Below are positions 36,498 through 47,186 of a stretch of DNA of 64,000 nt, in pieces. The DNA is taken from the NCBI GenBank assembly GCA_030760725.1, contig JASWHV010000008.1, positions 45,208,057 through 45,272,056 of the forward strand, read 5' to 3'. Source of the DNA: Neostapfia colusana (lineage: Eukaryota > Streptophyta > Magnoliopsida > Poales > Poaceae). The position numbers were made by a program, and so were the translations under genes. Every line of letters begins with the position of its first letter. Position 1 is the stretch's first letter. The notes under the pieces are model-generated. The model had not been told where the DNA came from and did no database searches. It saw nothing but the letters and a program-made list of their open reading frames with translations.

Positions 36498-37382
36498 GGA
36501 GATGTCCGCTCGCGCTCGCGAGAGGCAGCCTGTGCTGCGGCGATGTCGGAGGTATCTGCAGTGTCGGTGCCGTAGGAAGAAGAAGCAGGGTTCTCAGCAG
36601 CGACACCAGCGACTGGGAACGGAATCGGTGGGACAGCCGTCGTGGTGTTCCCATCGATGTCGAGGCCGGTCGAGTCCCGTAGCACGGAAGTATCTGCCAT
36701 GAAAGTTACCGCGATGGCGGGGTTGCCGGTGGTACCTACTAGGGATCCACCGGTAGCCGGACCGGTTTTCGGAGAGAAAGAAGGGGCGGCAGCACCACTA
36801 GGGACCGGAAGCACGAGTAATCGAGCGCTCCAGGGGGCGGCGGCCCCTTCAGAGGTGGCGGCGGCCCCTCTAGATATGGCAGCACCTCCAGCAGCGAGGG
36901 GCCATGGGGCTGCGGCCCCTCCAGAGGTGGCGGTGGCCCCTCCAGAGGCGGAAGCCCCTCTAGATCCGGAGGGCCAGGGGGTGGCGGCCTCTCTAGAGGC
37001 GGCGGCGGCCTCTCCAGAGGAGGCGGCGCCCCCCCTGTCCGCGCACGGCCCCCATCCGGGTGGGGCAGCCCGAATCCAGGTGATGCCGCCCCGATCCAGG
37101 GCGCGGCGGCAGCGGCGGATGGGGCGCTGGTGGCGGCGGCCTAGGGCACGACGGCATGGTTCCTGGCGGTGGCGGTGGCACCAGAGGGTGCGGCCCAGAG
37201 CCAGAGGCGGCAGCGTAAGGCGCAACAGCAGGGGCGGCAGCGGGCTGCGCACCGGCAGGGTCGGCGGTGGCTCCGGTGGCGGGCGGCGCACCGGGAGGGG
37301 CGGCGGTGGCTCCGGCGGCGGGCGGCGCACCGGCAGGGCCGGCAGCGGCGCAAGCCCAGGGCTGCGGCGGCGGCTGGGCCAT
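36498..37382 (-). pseudogene. C gag: Ala/Pro/Gly-rich N-terminal extension
   Basis: Unusual GC-rich segment of about 295 codons before the gag domain. The likely start is the ATG at 37382 (MAQPPPQPWACAAAGPAGAP), 38 nt after the primer-binding site. The first third repeats PPAGATA-like units. In a second frame (from 37330) it continues with repeats of the GGAAAPW / GAAATSEGAAAPW type, then the more complex MADTSVLRDSTGLDIDGNT. At least two frame changes are needed to join the start to the capsid domain. Most copia gags lack such an extension; the opposite strand shows long mirror ORFs that I treat as shadows. Confidence 0.6.
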
Positions 37383-37420
37383 TAGGGTTAGGGTTCAGCC
37401 CTAATCCTAATTATTTCCTA

Positions 37421-37433
37421 GCTAATGATACCA
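37421..37433 (-). promoter_or_regulatory. C primer-binding site
   Basis: On the element strand TGGTATCATTAGC, adjacent to the 5' LTR. The first eight bases match the initiator tRNA-Met complement. Confidence 0.85.
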
Positions 37434-37601
37434 TATTAGAGGGCTAATGGTGGCTGTATTAGATGATCCATAATGCTAGGGTACAGGTCTGATTATATAG
37501 AGGGATTAGGAGGGGGAAAAGAACTAAACTACCCCTAACCCTTATCCCTCTCTAATGACTAATATGCCCCTGTGACACACACTTAATTACAGTGTCTAAC
37601 A
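37434..37601 (-). repeat. C: 5' LTR (168 bp)
   Basis: Plus strand TATTAGAGGG ... GTCTAACA, followed by the GCTTG duplication at 37602-37606. Confidence 0.93.
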
Positions 37602-37606
37602 GCTTG
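37602..37606. repeat. Target-site duplication GCTTG, right side of C
   Basis: Matches 31526-31530. T1 LTR sequence resumes with GCTTGGTCAAATGATG. Confidence 0.95.
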
Positions 37607-39225
37607 GTCAAATGATGTGTTCATTCCTTATGTCTCTGAAAAATGGAAAAATGAACAGAAACAATTTCAGCTTTTCCCCATTCTTTGTAAAATTCATAGC
37701 TCCATGTAGGAAACTCCAAAAATGGTAAAACCAATTCCTATGGACTCAAGACATTTTGTAGTTCACAAAAAGTCTACTTTTCAGCATAGGAAAGCTTAAT
37801 ATCCAGGGAGTAAAGGCATATTAGTGAAAACCACATAAGGATTTGTTGTGCTCACATGAAGCCATTTCATGAGCTCAATTTTTGTATACTGCCTAAATAC
37901 CTTCCACAGAAGCTGTGGTTAAATTTTCAGCTTCATTGGACCTCTGTAACTTGAGCTACCATCTTTTAGGTTTAAGTATTTATATAATGGACTTAATCAC
38001 ATGGTGATTACTAGTATCCCTTGTCTCTTCTTCTCTAAGGTTTAGATCCAACAACAGAAACCTTGCTGTTGTTTATCTCTTTTAGGTGTGAGTACGTTAA
38101 CTGGTAGAACAGTTTTGAATCATTTTCTATATTGCTTTTGAATACATGTGCATAAATCATCTTAATTGCACGTGACGTCGACGTTGGACGAGGACTCAAC
38201 TCCACAGTGAGGATCTCCATCTCGTGATGAGTTTGGCAGATTCTCCGGAGGAAGACTAACTCCTAGCTTCTAACAAAACCTTTGAGCAAGGCAAGCCCCG
38301 GTTTGCATATCATTACCGTTTTGAATTTTGCTTTACTTCATCTCATGTTTATTAGACTTGATATTGTGCATTATGTCTAGGATGATTGAGACCCACTTGC
38401 ATGGCTATTACATCCCTGAGTAGAAGGTTTAGTGTAGGCTTTGCCTCGTAGTAGATGCTAGGCTAATGTTGTAGCTAGCTTGGTAGAAGTCAAGTAGTAA
38501 AAAGCTACTCGCGAGAAAGTTCGAGTAAGGGAGTTACTCGCGAGAGGTTGATGATAAGAGCACCCTCATGAAAATGAGATAGGGGCGGGGATGTTCCTAT
38601 AGGATGGAGCGCTCAAGGTTGGTCTCGACCTGCGATGGGTGTGACAATGCTTGAGACCACATTTGGCCTGGACCGGGATGGTAAGACAAAGGTGGAGGTT
38701 GGTTGTAGCCCCGTCCGTGTCGGTTAAGGACCGTATGTATGCGGCCCTTCTGGACAAGATTGAGCTCTACCGGATATATAGTTGGTACGGGACCCATGAA
38801 ACCGATGTAACTCGATGGACCATGATATAGAAACTCATCCTTCACGAGAGAATGACGTTGAGAAGGCGGGAGGTGTAAATCCTTTAGCGGGCAACTTCGA
38901 CGTGTCCGCGTAGAGGACCATCCTGCTCGGCGTGAAACGTTTTTCTATGTCAGGGTGTCGTGTGAAAGGCTGCTGCATACAACGTAAGAAAGATCTCTTG
39001 AGAGTCTTTCGAGACTGGTGTATGTGTCGTGTATTCCGGGTTGTTATTGATTCGAATCACCATCGCTCGCGGAAGAGGATTGAGCATACTTGCCCACAGC
39101 ACCGTGACGTAGTAAGAAGAGGAACTAAGTCTCTTAACATGCTGTTTATTGATTAATATTTGTATTGGAACCTTGACTGAATTAGAGATAGTTCCAACTA
39201 AAGTTCATTTCCACCTTAGGCTAGC

Positions 39226-39271
39226 AACATCAGAATAAGCGTTTCTTGTTTGATTGTGGACTTCTGGTGTT
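39226..39271 (+). other. Conserved LTR stem-loop, T1 right copy
   Basis: AACATCAGAA (39226-39235) pairs with TTCTGGTGTT (39262-39271), ten pairs including one G-U, around loop GCGTTTCTTGTTTGATTGTG. Confidence 0.65.
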
Positions 39272-39801
39272 GTGAGGCGTGAGGACCACTAAAATGAAGG
39301 CTATAAGAATCTGAATATAAGGATCAAGTTTAGTCAAGCTGCATTTTGCAAATTCCTGTTCCTACTGTCTTACTACCCCTGCATGTAAAGTTACATGTTT
39401 AGGTTTGACGGTTAAGACTTGCTGAGCCTTAGTGCTCACGGTTGCTTCTGAGTTGTTTTTGCAGGTAGCAGGATGCCTGCTATGAAGAGGGTTGTTCGGT
39501 GAGACGATGAACCTCACAGTTCATTCCACTCATCGGAAACCTAGCCGCTGCCTTTCTTTGGTGAAGCTAGTAGGAAGCGTTCACGGGCTGAACGACTTCT
39601 CTTCGGCGTAGTTAGGGTCGAGAGTGATTAGATTGTCCAGCTAGTTTTAATTTCCACTGTATGTGTACAATATGTTGTAAAAGAAATTATCTTGACTAAC
39701 AAAGTGGTTTCATTATGTTCTTGAGCCACTTTTCATGCATGCTGTTGGGTGCCGCATCGCAGGGCACCACCCACTGTGATTCCTGGGCGTGGCTCCTCAA
39801 A

Positions 39802-39806
39802 GTGGG
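39802..39806. repeat. Target-site duplication GTGGG, right side of T1
   Basis: Matches 7035-7039. T3 coding sequence continues from here on the minus strand. Confidence 0.65.
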
Positions 39807-40380
39807 TAGCATTTGCAAACTGGGCTTAGCAATATAAGCTTGGCTAACAAAATTATGTGTGGCACCTGAATCAAATAAAACTATGGAAGAATGTTTGGGG
39901 AGTTGGAATATACTGCAAGGATGGGTTCTCCCTCTGGCATGTCCTCTATGGCGAGTTGGTGGAAGGTGCCGTGCTTAGTGTTTGCTCGCCGTGCATTAAT
40001 AGGATTCCGGGGCTGATTCCTCCCCGAAAATTGTGGTGCTACTCCGCTGCCTTGCTTCTCGGGGCAGTTGTTGGCGAAATGCCCCTGGTGACCGCACTTG
40101 AAACATGTGATCGATGGTTGAGGGGCGAAAGCCTGGCATGCGCTGCTGAGGTGCAAACGCACACGGCATCGCCCACTGCTGCTGTTTGTTGCTGTGGAGG
40201 TGTTGGTAGTGCAGGTCGGAATGCCGGCGTTATCTCGATGGTGAGCGATACACCATCCGATATTTCTGGGGAGGACCACCTCCCACTCCGCTGCTTTGCA
40301 GCATGCTACGCTTCTTCTCCCCTGCTGCCAACTCCTTGCCTGAGTCCTCCTGTACAATTGCCACATAAATCATCTCGTTG
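39807..40380 (-). pseudogene. T3 gag C-terminus (zinc knuckle) and protease start
   Basis: Reading down the minus strand: ITCFKCGHQGHFANNCPEK is a CCHC zinc knuckle with all four ligands, used by Gag to bind RNA. Then comes a linker (KHGTFHQLAIEDMPEGEPIL) and, at 39807-39880, the protease active site LFDSGATHNFVS. The protease is cut at 39806 by T1 and its remainder begins at 7034. A stop (ILP-stop) at 39881 separates the linker from the DSGA region. Its place after the gag pieces at 40449-41101 fits one gag-pol. Confidence 0.88.
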
Positions 40381-40448
40381 AGGCTGCCGCGATTGAACAT
40401 CGCAAGCTTGTCCTTCAGGAGCAGATTTAGCCCCTGGTAAAAGAAATC

Positions 40449-41101
40449 CTACCTCTTCTCATCCGCATCAGCGTGATGGGAAGTATAGAGTGCGAGATCA
40501 TTGAAGGCCATGGCATACTCCAGTGCGTTCCTGTTGCCTTGCTGCAGGTGGAGGAATTCCTGCGTCTTCCTCTTCATGAGACCTGGCGGTATGTGATAGA
40601 CCCTGAAGGCCGTCCGAAACTCTGGCCAGGTCAGCACTCTCTCAGTGGGTTGAGAGGCGCAGAAGTTCACCCACCAAGTGCTCGCGGACCCTGAAGTTGC
40701 TGGGCCACGAACTGTGTCTTCCGCTGCTAACTCACTTGGAGCAGCCCAAATTTCATCTCCATCGTGCGAAGCCAGTTGTCCACATCGATAGGTTCATCCG
40801 CCCTTGAGAATACCAGGGGATGCGTCGCAAGGAAATTCGAGTAGGAACTTTGCTGTCGTTCCTCTCGGTGTTGACGCCTCTTTGGTCGAGACGTATTTGC
40901 AATCAGAGTTTGCAGCAACTCGGTGTGCTGCTGGTGCGAGCCTGCCATGGCCGCAACTATATCTGCCAACGTGACCGTTGGCAGTGGCGGTGTCTGTGGT
41001 TGCTGCTGCTGCTGTCTTGAGGAAGTGTCGCGAGGCTGTTGGGAGTCCTCTGCCCCCTGACTTGAACCCCCAACCTCAGGGTTGGCACGAGTACGAGTCA
41101 T
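40449..41101 (-). pseudogene. T3 gag N-terminal and capsid region
   Basis: Starts MTRTRANPEVGGSSQGAED at 41101. This ATG, not the upstream in-frame one at 41131, follows TTGAATTGCAG plus one A, a good splice acceptor. The early part is Gln-rich (QQQQQPQTPPLPTVTLADI), then AGSHQQHTELLQTLIANTSR and PIDVDNWLRTMEMKFGLLQ. A stop and frameshift follow near 40730. The capsid continues at 40449-40670 (WPEFRTAFRVYHIPPGLMKR, EFLHLQQGNRNALEYAMAF). Family and order match Tekay-type gag. Confidence 0.85.
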
Positions 41102-41372
41102 TCTGCAATTCAAAACAGCAATTGTCAGCACATGTCATACTCAAAATTCCATAGAAAACAGTAGGTACTGCAGTGACACATGAAGGAAATTGCACAACAT
41201 TTACATATATTGATAAAGCAAAAACTTTATACAATATACATTATTCTTGGGACTCCGAGAAGTCGTGCTCATGTCATCACTACATACACACACTACTGTC
41301 AACACGACATGTCGCTGTTACAAAAGTTATTACACACCACCCTCGCTGCCCTACTTGGCAACGGTAAATTCA
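41102..41372 (-). other. T3: spacer between extra ORF and gag
   Basis: About 270 bp with no conserved ORF. It ends, on the element strand, in TGTTTTGAATTGCAG just before the gag ATG. Confidence 0.55.
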
Positions 41373-42336
41373 CTAATCACAGTAGAATTCGACCTCCTGC
41401 GGGTCTTCTTTCTTCGCTGGTTCTTCCGGTGGCTCAGGGTCCCTAACCTCTTCTTTGGGTTCAGGTTCCGGCATTGCCGGGATACCCAAAACCACAGGTA
41501 CTGCACCTACTATTGGTCGGCCCACTACCGGATTCACGAGGTCCTCCAAAGCATGTACCTCGTCCATGGCCTGATTACAATCCATCTCCCAGTTCTGCCC
41601 CTCCTCAATAGCATCATCCCGCTCTTGAGTAAGGACCTCGTTCCGCTGGGTCAAGGCTTGAACCTGCTGCTGCAAAGACGTGATGTCGACACGGCTTTTC
41701 TTCTTCACCTTCCTCATCCGATGCAACTGATTATGTTGATCATTCAGTCGCTTTATCGTCGGGAGAAGCACATTACGGAGTGTGCTGTGAGACCTCTCGA
41801 AATGGTCACGGCAGCTGGTGCTCTCCTTGAGCTCCACGGCAATTCAAGCCGTATGGACAGCTTTGCTGCCCATCACGTTCTTCCCTGCCATCAAATTGAG
41901 GCTGAGGTTCGCCTCCGCTAGATTGTACCTTGGGCAACTCGGATCAATCACCGCAAAGTACCTCTCCCACCACACGTGGTTAGCTCGTCCCTCCACTGGG
42001 ACAAGTGCATATGGAGTGCCCTCCATAGCTCTCACGTGTAGCTGGAAGAAACGCCACATGGTGTCGCAGGTTGCCACTTGCCACATATCTTCCAGTTGTC
42101 TCCCTATCACCCTTGACGGTGAACGGTGCCCAACCCGGTGGCGTAGGTCCTGTTGGAACATCGCCATGAACAGTCCATGTCTTATTCCCCTCCTCACCAT
42201 CTTCCTTGGCAAGGAACCGCGGCGTCTCCCCATATCAGAAATATTGAAGCATTAGCTTCAACAAATTCGGATACCTGCTGCATCGAGAACAATGGGATAC
42301 CACCCATCCGTTCTCTAATTGTTTATCCTCTGCCAT
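41373..42336 (-). pseudogene. T3 extra ORF upstream of gag
   Basis: A separate coding-looking region between leader and gag. The ATG at 42336 (MAEDKQLENGWVV) directly follows TTTCTACAG. After 33 codons there is a TGA (42235-42237) where Trp fits (YF-stop-YGETPRFLAKEDGEEG). The sequence then shifts frame into a region with MWRFFQLHVRAMEGTPYALV, NHVWWERYFAVIDPSCPRYN and NLSLNLMAGKNVMGSKAVH. A further stop near 41844 precedes a predicted coiled coil (ITSLQQQVQALTQRNEVLTQ) and an acidic, Pro-rich end. The 42233 and 41837 parts share one frame. I do not recognise a catalytic domain. T1 has no counterpart, its leader running straight to gag. Similar accessory ORFs exist in some plant gypsy elements, but that they are homologous is inference. 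Confidence 0.65.
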
Positions 42337-43820
42337 CTGTAGAAACATATTTGAAAATGTCAAATATTTATTTCAACAGTAAATCAATGAGTTTTAACAT
42401 AAAACATGTCATTGAACTCATAAAACCTGGAAACACCAATCAAACTTAGAACAAATTTAATTTCTGATCTGCTGTCCAAACTGACGGCACTGACCAGTTT
42501 CCTTCTACCCAGTTTTAGACCATGCTAAGGGTGAAACCAGTTCTGGAGTTCAACATCAAAGTTAAAGCTAACATCAATAGATTTCCAGAATGTATTTGTT
42601 TGGCCTCAGATCTATCCTGGTTCAACAGTTATGAGATGTTAATGTTGACAGAATTTCTGGAGAAAATTGGGCTGCACCCCTCTGCTTCAGGTACTGATTT
42701 GATCCAACACTTCCAGTTAATTCTATATCGAATTTGACAAAACTTTCTGTGACAAAGTTGTAACTTATCTCATGTAATTTTCAGAACTACCTCATTTTCT
42801 ATTTTTGGATTTTTATGCAGAAATTTATGCTCATTTTACAAAGAGTTACAGAGAGTATTTGCTCTGTCCTGTTTTCTGGACAGTTTCAGCTCTACTGCAT
42901 TTTTCGACCAGTTAAGGGATGAAACACCTCTGGACATCAATAGAAAAGTTTTAAATCTATTCCAAATCTTTCTAGAAATGAATCATATGACCCTAACATC
43001 AAAAGAACTCGACCTCTAAGCTCTGTACAACTTCAGCATTATTTCAGCTGAAAGCAGAGGACTCTGTTCCTAATCTTACATAAGTTGAAAACTTGCTTAC
43101 TTTGAAAATCCTGATTAAGGGAAGGAGTTAAATAAAAGTTTAAGTGCCCTGAATAAATTTTTTTAACTTTTACGATGAATTTTTTCATTTAGTGGAGTGT
43201 GACGTCAAAGCGTCACCACAAACATGCCGGTACTGCATTCCTCACAAAGAAAACCTTATACCAAACCTAGCCGGCTTCGTTAACTCAGTGGCACTAAACG
43301 TCTCTCGCACACGAGTTGTACTCGTCTACCGATCCATGGTTAGTCTACCTGCAATAAACCACACAATTGTCAGGTTCAGCTGCACACTGAAACCGGTCCC
43401 CATATAGTTCCATACACCCGTCCGTCGTCACTCGCACGGGTGTTCTCAAGCCAGACACGCCTTGAGCTACGTGTTCATGTTACAAACCATGTGACAGGGT
43501 CTCCCCTACTTGCCCGTAGCACGTCAGGGAAGGACGTTGCTCAAATACCCCAAATAACATGAAGAGTTGTAGAGGATACTAAAGCTGGCCGTGTTACCTA
43601 CCACCCATGAGGCTCCACCCTTTAGCTTGTGCGCAATGGTGGACAGCGCTTACATGCAACGCCCAAGACATTAGAAATCCCGAGATGCATAATTTTCCGA
43701 CATATCAAATAGGTTAGTATTGCCACTTTCCATAACTAATAACATCCTCATATGGGCTAATAGCTCGTTCCTCACCGAGTTTTTGAAAATCTAAACTTTT
43801 TAAGTGCGTTAAACCTCAAC
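42337..43820 (-). other. T3: untranslated leader
   Basis: About 1.5 kb without supported coding sequence. On the element strand it parallels the T1/T2 leaders (for example a CTTCATGTTATTTGGGG stretch near 43550 and TCAAGGCGTGTCTGGC near 43455). Confidence 0.65.
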
Positions 43821-43835
43821 GATGCTCTGATGCCA
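43821..43835 (-). promoter_or_regulatory. T3 primer-binding site
   Basis: On the element strand TGGCATCAGAGCATC, 3 nt after the LTR end TCACA; close to TGGTATCAGAGCC. Confidence 0.8.
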
Positions 43836-43838
43836 CGC

Positions 43839-44830
43839 TGTGAGGACCCAACGGTCACGACATACTAGGATCTTGTCGAGGGGTACTGTGTTGGACATCA
43901 CTGGATAACAGACATGAAAGGCGATAAGCGGGAGCGCAATTTTATTACATAAACTTGTTTATGAACATAGTTACATCAAAATATCGTTAAGTCTACAATA
44001 GCGGGCGTAGACCAAGCAAAAGGTCTCACGTTCAGCCCGTTAACGTGATCCCACTAGCACACACGCATACACTAACCAGCGTGCACGGCTCCCACTCAAC
44101 TGAAGTTTCCTCTTGGGGGTCCGTCTCCTCCTCTGGAGCCTCCTCCTCATAGCACCCTGCAAACGCTTCAAACACAAGTAGTGGGCATGATGGCTCAGCA
44201 AGACTGACCCGTCTCACCTACACATGAAACTCTACATGCTGGATTTGCAGTGTAGAATAGGAAAATATGTTGCAAAAGACACGCCTAATTAGTTGACTCT
44301 TACTTTCAAGTTTTAGCCTCAAGTTAGTGGGGAACCACGTGCTAAGACACATAAGAAATCCACAATCAAACAAGAAACACATTTCTTTTATGTGCTTTGC
44401 GTAAGGTTGAAAATAACTTTGATTTGCTCTAAACAAAAGCATTTCATTAACAAACAATGTGAAGCTTTCAACCAACAACATTTTATCATGACAACTAGCC
44501 AGTTCTTTCTACGTCACGGTACAATGAACAAGTGGTACTCACATACAGCAAGCCACGGCGATTATAATCGATTTACACCTGCAGGGTTACCCGAATAACC
44601 CGTCACGTACGCCCGTACTCGATGTTGCCTTCAGCAACCATCATGGACGTTGTACGCAAGCACCTTTTATCCATTAGCCAAGTGTTGAACCGGTCCTATG
44701 CGGAGCATCCGCAGTGCCTGCTAGCCATACACCTCAGTACTCTCAACCTACCCTCTGGATGACAAGCATTGCCTCAACAGATCACTACCCAAATTACATC
44801 GATTTCCCGGTTCCCATATAGCAAGAGCAT
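43839..44830 (-). repeat. T3: 5' LTR, 3' third only
   Basis: On the element strand this is the last 1 kb of a Tekay LTR, ending CCTCACA at 43839. It matches T0 from about 2870 to its end in order. It contains the conserved stem-loop (44349-44393) and TTTGCAG at about 44157-44163. The LTR stops near 44830, where plus-strand LTR sequence begins; no LTR terminus or target duplication is visible. Confidence 0.8.
44349..44393 (-). other. Conserved LTR stem-loop, T3 copy
   Basis: On the minus strand ACATAAAAGAAA pairs with TTTCTTATGT, allowing a two-base bulge, around loop TGTGTTTCTTGTTTGATTG. Confidence 0.55.
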
Positions 44831-47186
44831 CCTCGGGAGAGCTAGGACCTCGTACTGCTCACCTCAAAAGCTTAGCTCGAGCCGTCAGTCATCACCGGCT
44901 GATTTCCCGTTTTTCTCTGGGCCCGAGTAAACCGAGCTTCGGGTAAGGAATCACAAAATTCTCACTCAATCTTCGTTAATGGTTTCACAAATTTCTCACA
45001 CATTCTAGATTACCAAACGATTCTCCACGGATGATAACAAAGCCTAAGATGATGAGTTGAGGCATCAATTTGGGTTTTCCGACGGTGAACCGCTGGTACA
45101 ATTTCGGGCGCACGATGACATCATAGTTAGGGCCTTCTCCGATCAAGTTTAGGTTCACTTCGAGCTTCTACGGACTCCACTGGTGCTGTAGGACCAAAGC
45201 TCTTCGCGTTTAGTTGCTTAGAGAACGTTTTTAACGCCGCCGGAGATCGGGTTAAGTCGCCGCCTGTCGCGAGTTAGGGTAGAGCCGTCACCGGCCCGGG
45301 GGAACCCTTGCAACGTGGTCGGCACGTGTATTTAGGAGCTGGCGGCGAGTGGAATAACTGGGGGTGGCCGGGAGGCCGAGCTCCGATGAGCTCCGGCGAG
45401 TGCGGGCGCGGGCGCGGGAGTCGTCCGGAGGAAGAAGGCGCCGCCGGGCCCTCTGTCAGTGGGAGAAAAATTTAACTGGGATTTTGTGTTGCACCGGATT
45501 AAGTGTGGCTGTGCGCAAAAGATCCAGTAGCCACGTGTGGCTTTGCCTGAGAAAGCGCCACGTAGCCCGGACCCCACTGTCAGACTTTTAAAGTTTTCCC
45601 CCAATTAGTTCAAATGGCAGATTTGGTTCAAACTTCAGAATGGCATAAATTTTGCTAGAAAACTTCACATTTGGTGGTTCAAATTGGGTTATATTCACAT
45701 TGCAAAACTCTATCAAAATGTGTAACCCAATTTGTATGAATGTAAGTAATAAATTTCATGAAAATTCTTTGAAGCTTTTCAGTAAAAGAATTTTAGAGGG
45801 AGTTTGGTTCATCCAAAAATCCCCAAATTTGCCTGGATATTCCATATGATATTATTGAATACCTCTAAAATTTTCAGCTCATTTGGAGTTGATTTGAGCA
45901 GGAGAATTCAGCTTGCAAATTGCTGTATTCAAATGAGTACAGCAACTTCTCAGAAAAAGTCCCAAATTTGAAAAATCATTTTTGGGCAATCTGTAGCTCG
46001 AAAAATCCTAGGAAAACTCATGCAGACTCTCTGAACTATACTTGAAATTGTAGTTCACTAAGTTTGGCATGAACATGTGAGTGACCTCAGAATTAATTCC
46101 TTTTTGCTTAATTGCATAGGAATTGTTCTGAATAAACTACTAAATGAAAAGTTATAGTTTTTGGTCCAGAATACCTTCTTGTGACAAGGAACTCACATGA
46201 AAAATTTCAGCTACATTGGAGCTTTGGATCATCACTTTTCTGGTTATCCTCTTTAGGTGAATAAACCACAAGTAGGGGATGCACTTAGCACTTGATCATT
46301 TTTGCTTAACCCAACCCCAACCACTAGCACCAGTTCCATTTTAAATTCTTAAACAGAGTTCCAGTTTTTAAATTGTCAGTAGGCTTCATAAAAAAAGCTT
46401 TACAATTAAATACATATGCATTTCATATCGTATAGTCATCGACGTGAAGAAGTGGGAAGCAAGTGAAGTGGGAATCAAGAAAAGCAAGTGATCAAGGCTC
46501 AAGTGATCATCACTAACTGAAATATATAATCTTAGTCACCTGCAAAACAGGCAAGCTCTGGTTTGCATTAACCTGTTTTTAATGTCTTATGTTTTAACCA
46601 CTTACCTTATGCAAGTATTATGTATTGCTTAGAGTCTTGAACTGAAACCCACTTGCATAACAAAGAAAACCAGGGATTTTTGGGTTAGGATTTGAACCTC
46701 GAGTAGCCACTGCAATTCTCAAACAGTATAGGATTCGGTACAAGTCGAGTAGTTAGAACTACAAGCGAGAATAGGCTAGAGGCGCACCACTCGGTTAGAA
46801 AGATAGACAATGAATCACATGGCAAGAAAATGAGACCGAGCGGAGAGTAAGGGAACCAGGACTTTGGGGCCTGGGTGCCATAGCTCTGCTTGTATCGATT
46901 GAGGAGCGAGCTTTGTGCGGGCCTGTTGAACAAGCTAGAATAGTATCGAAGACCTACCGGCTATATGGGAACCAGGAAACCGATGTAATTCGGGTAGCGA
47001 TCTGTTGAGGCATTAATTGTGGTTCAGAGGGTAGGTTAAGAGCAGCGAGGTGTAAATCGGCTAGCGGGCACTGTGGATGCTCCACGTAGAGACCTCCTGC
47101 TTGGGACAATAGGACCGGTTCAACACTTGGCTAACAAATGAAAGGTGGTTGCGTACGACATCCGTGGTGGTTGCTGTAGACAACAT
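44831..47186 (+). repeat. T4: internal fragment of a Tekay-type LTR
   Basis: Plus-oriented LTR piece equivalent to T0 from roughly 895 to 3090. It holds the GC-rich block, CGGGTAAGGAA at 44941, CGGGCGCACGATG at 45105-45117, the GGCAAGCTCTGGTTTGCAT motif at 46550-46568, and the gggaaccaggaaaccgatg module near 46970. Both LTR ends are missing: the left is a junction with T3, the right is the insertion point of Y in the module TTGCTGTAGACAACAT. Its sequence is closer to T0 than to T1, T2 or T5 in the blocks I compared. Confidence 0.78.

Larger units (their letters stand above)
29590..39801 (+). repeat. T1: 3' LTR, about 4.1 kb, interrupted by copia element C
   Basis: Starts TGTAACAGCCC. The LTR is continuous over 29590-31530 and 37607-39801; the first half ends and the second half resumes at the GCTTG duplication. 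Contents match the left LTR: GC-rich block at 30150-31200 with AGGTAAGGAA at 30691, motif at 38290-38308, and hairpins at 38491-38511 and 39226-39271. It keeps a longer 3' end (through 39640-39800) that the left LTR has lost. The exact right end is 39799-39801; CTCA would be canonical but GTGGG fits 39802. Confidence 0.88.

Noticed and set aside
36642..37385. Plus-strand 247-codon ORF opposite C gag
   Set aside because: It is antisense to the gag extension and arises from GC-rich repeats that keep several frames open. It has no recognisable domain or start context.
37379..37410. TTAGGG-like repeats next to the C 5' LTR
   Set aside because: Only two or three imperfect units, and the plant telomere unit is TTTAGGG. 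It is part of the element leader.
44831..47186. T4 as the 5' LTR of the T5 element
   Set aside because: T4 and T5 differ strongly in the GC block and elsewhere, and T4 is closer to T0. The two are not a matched pair.
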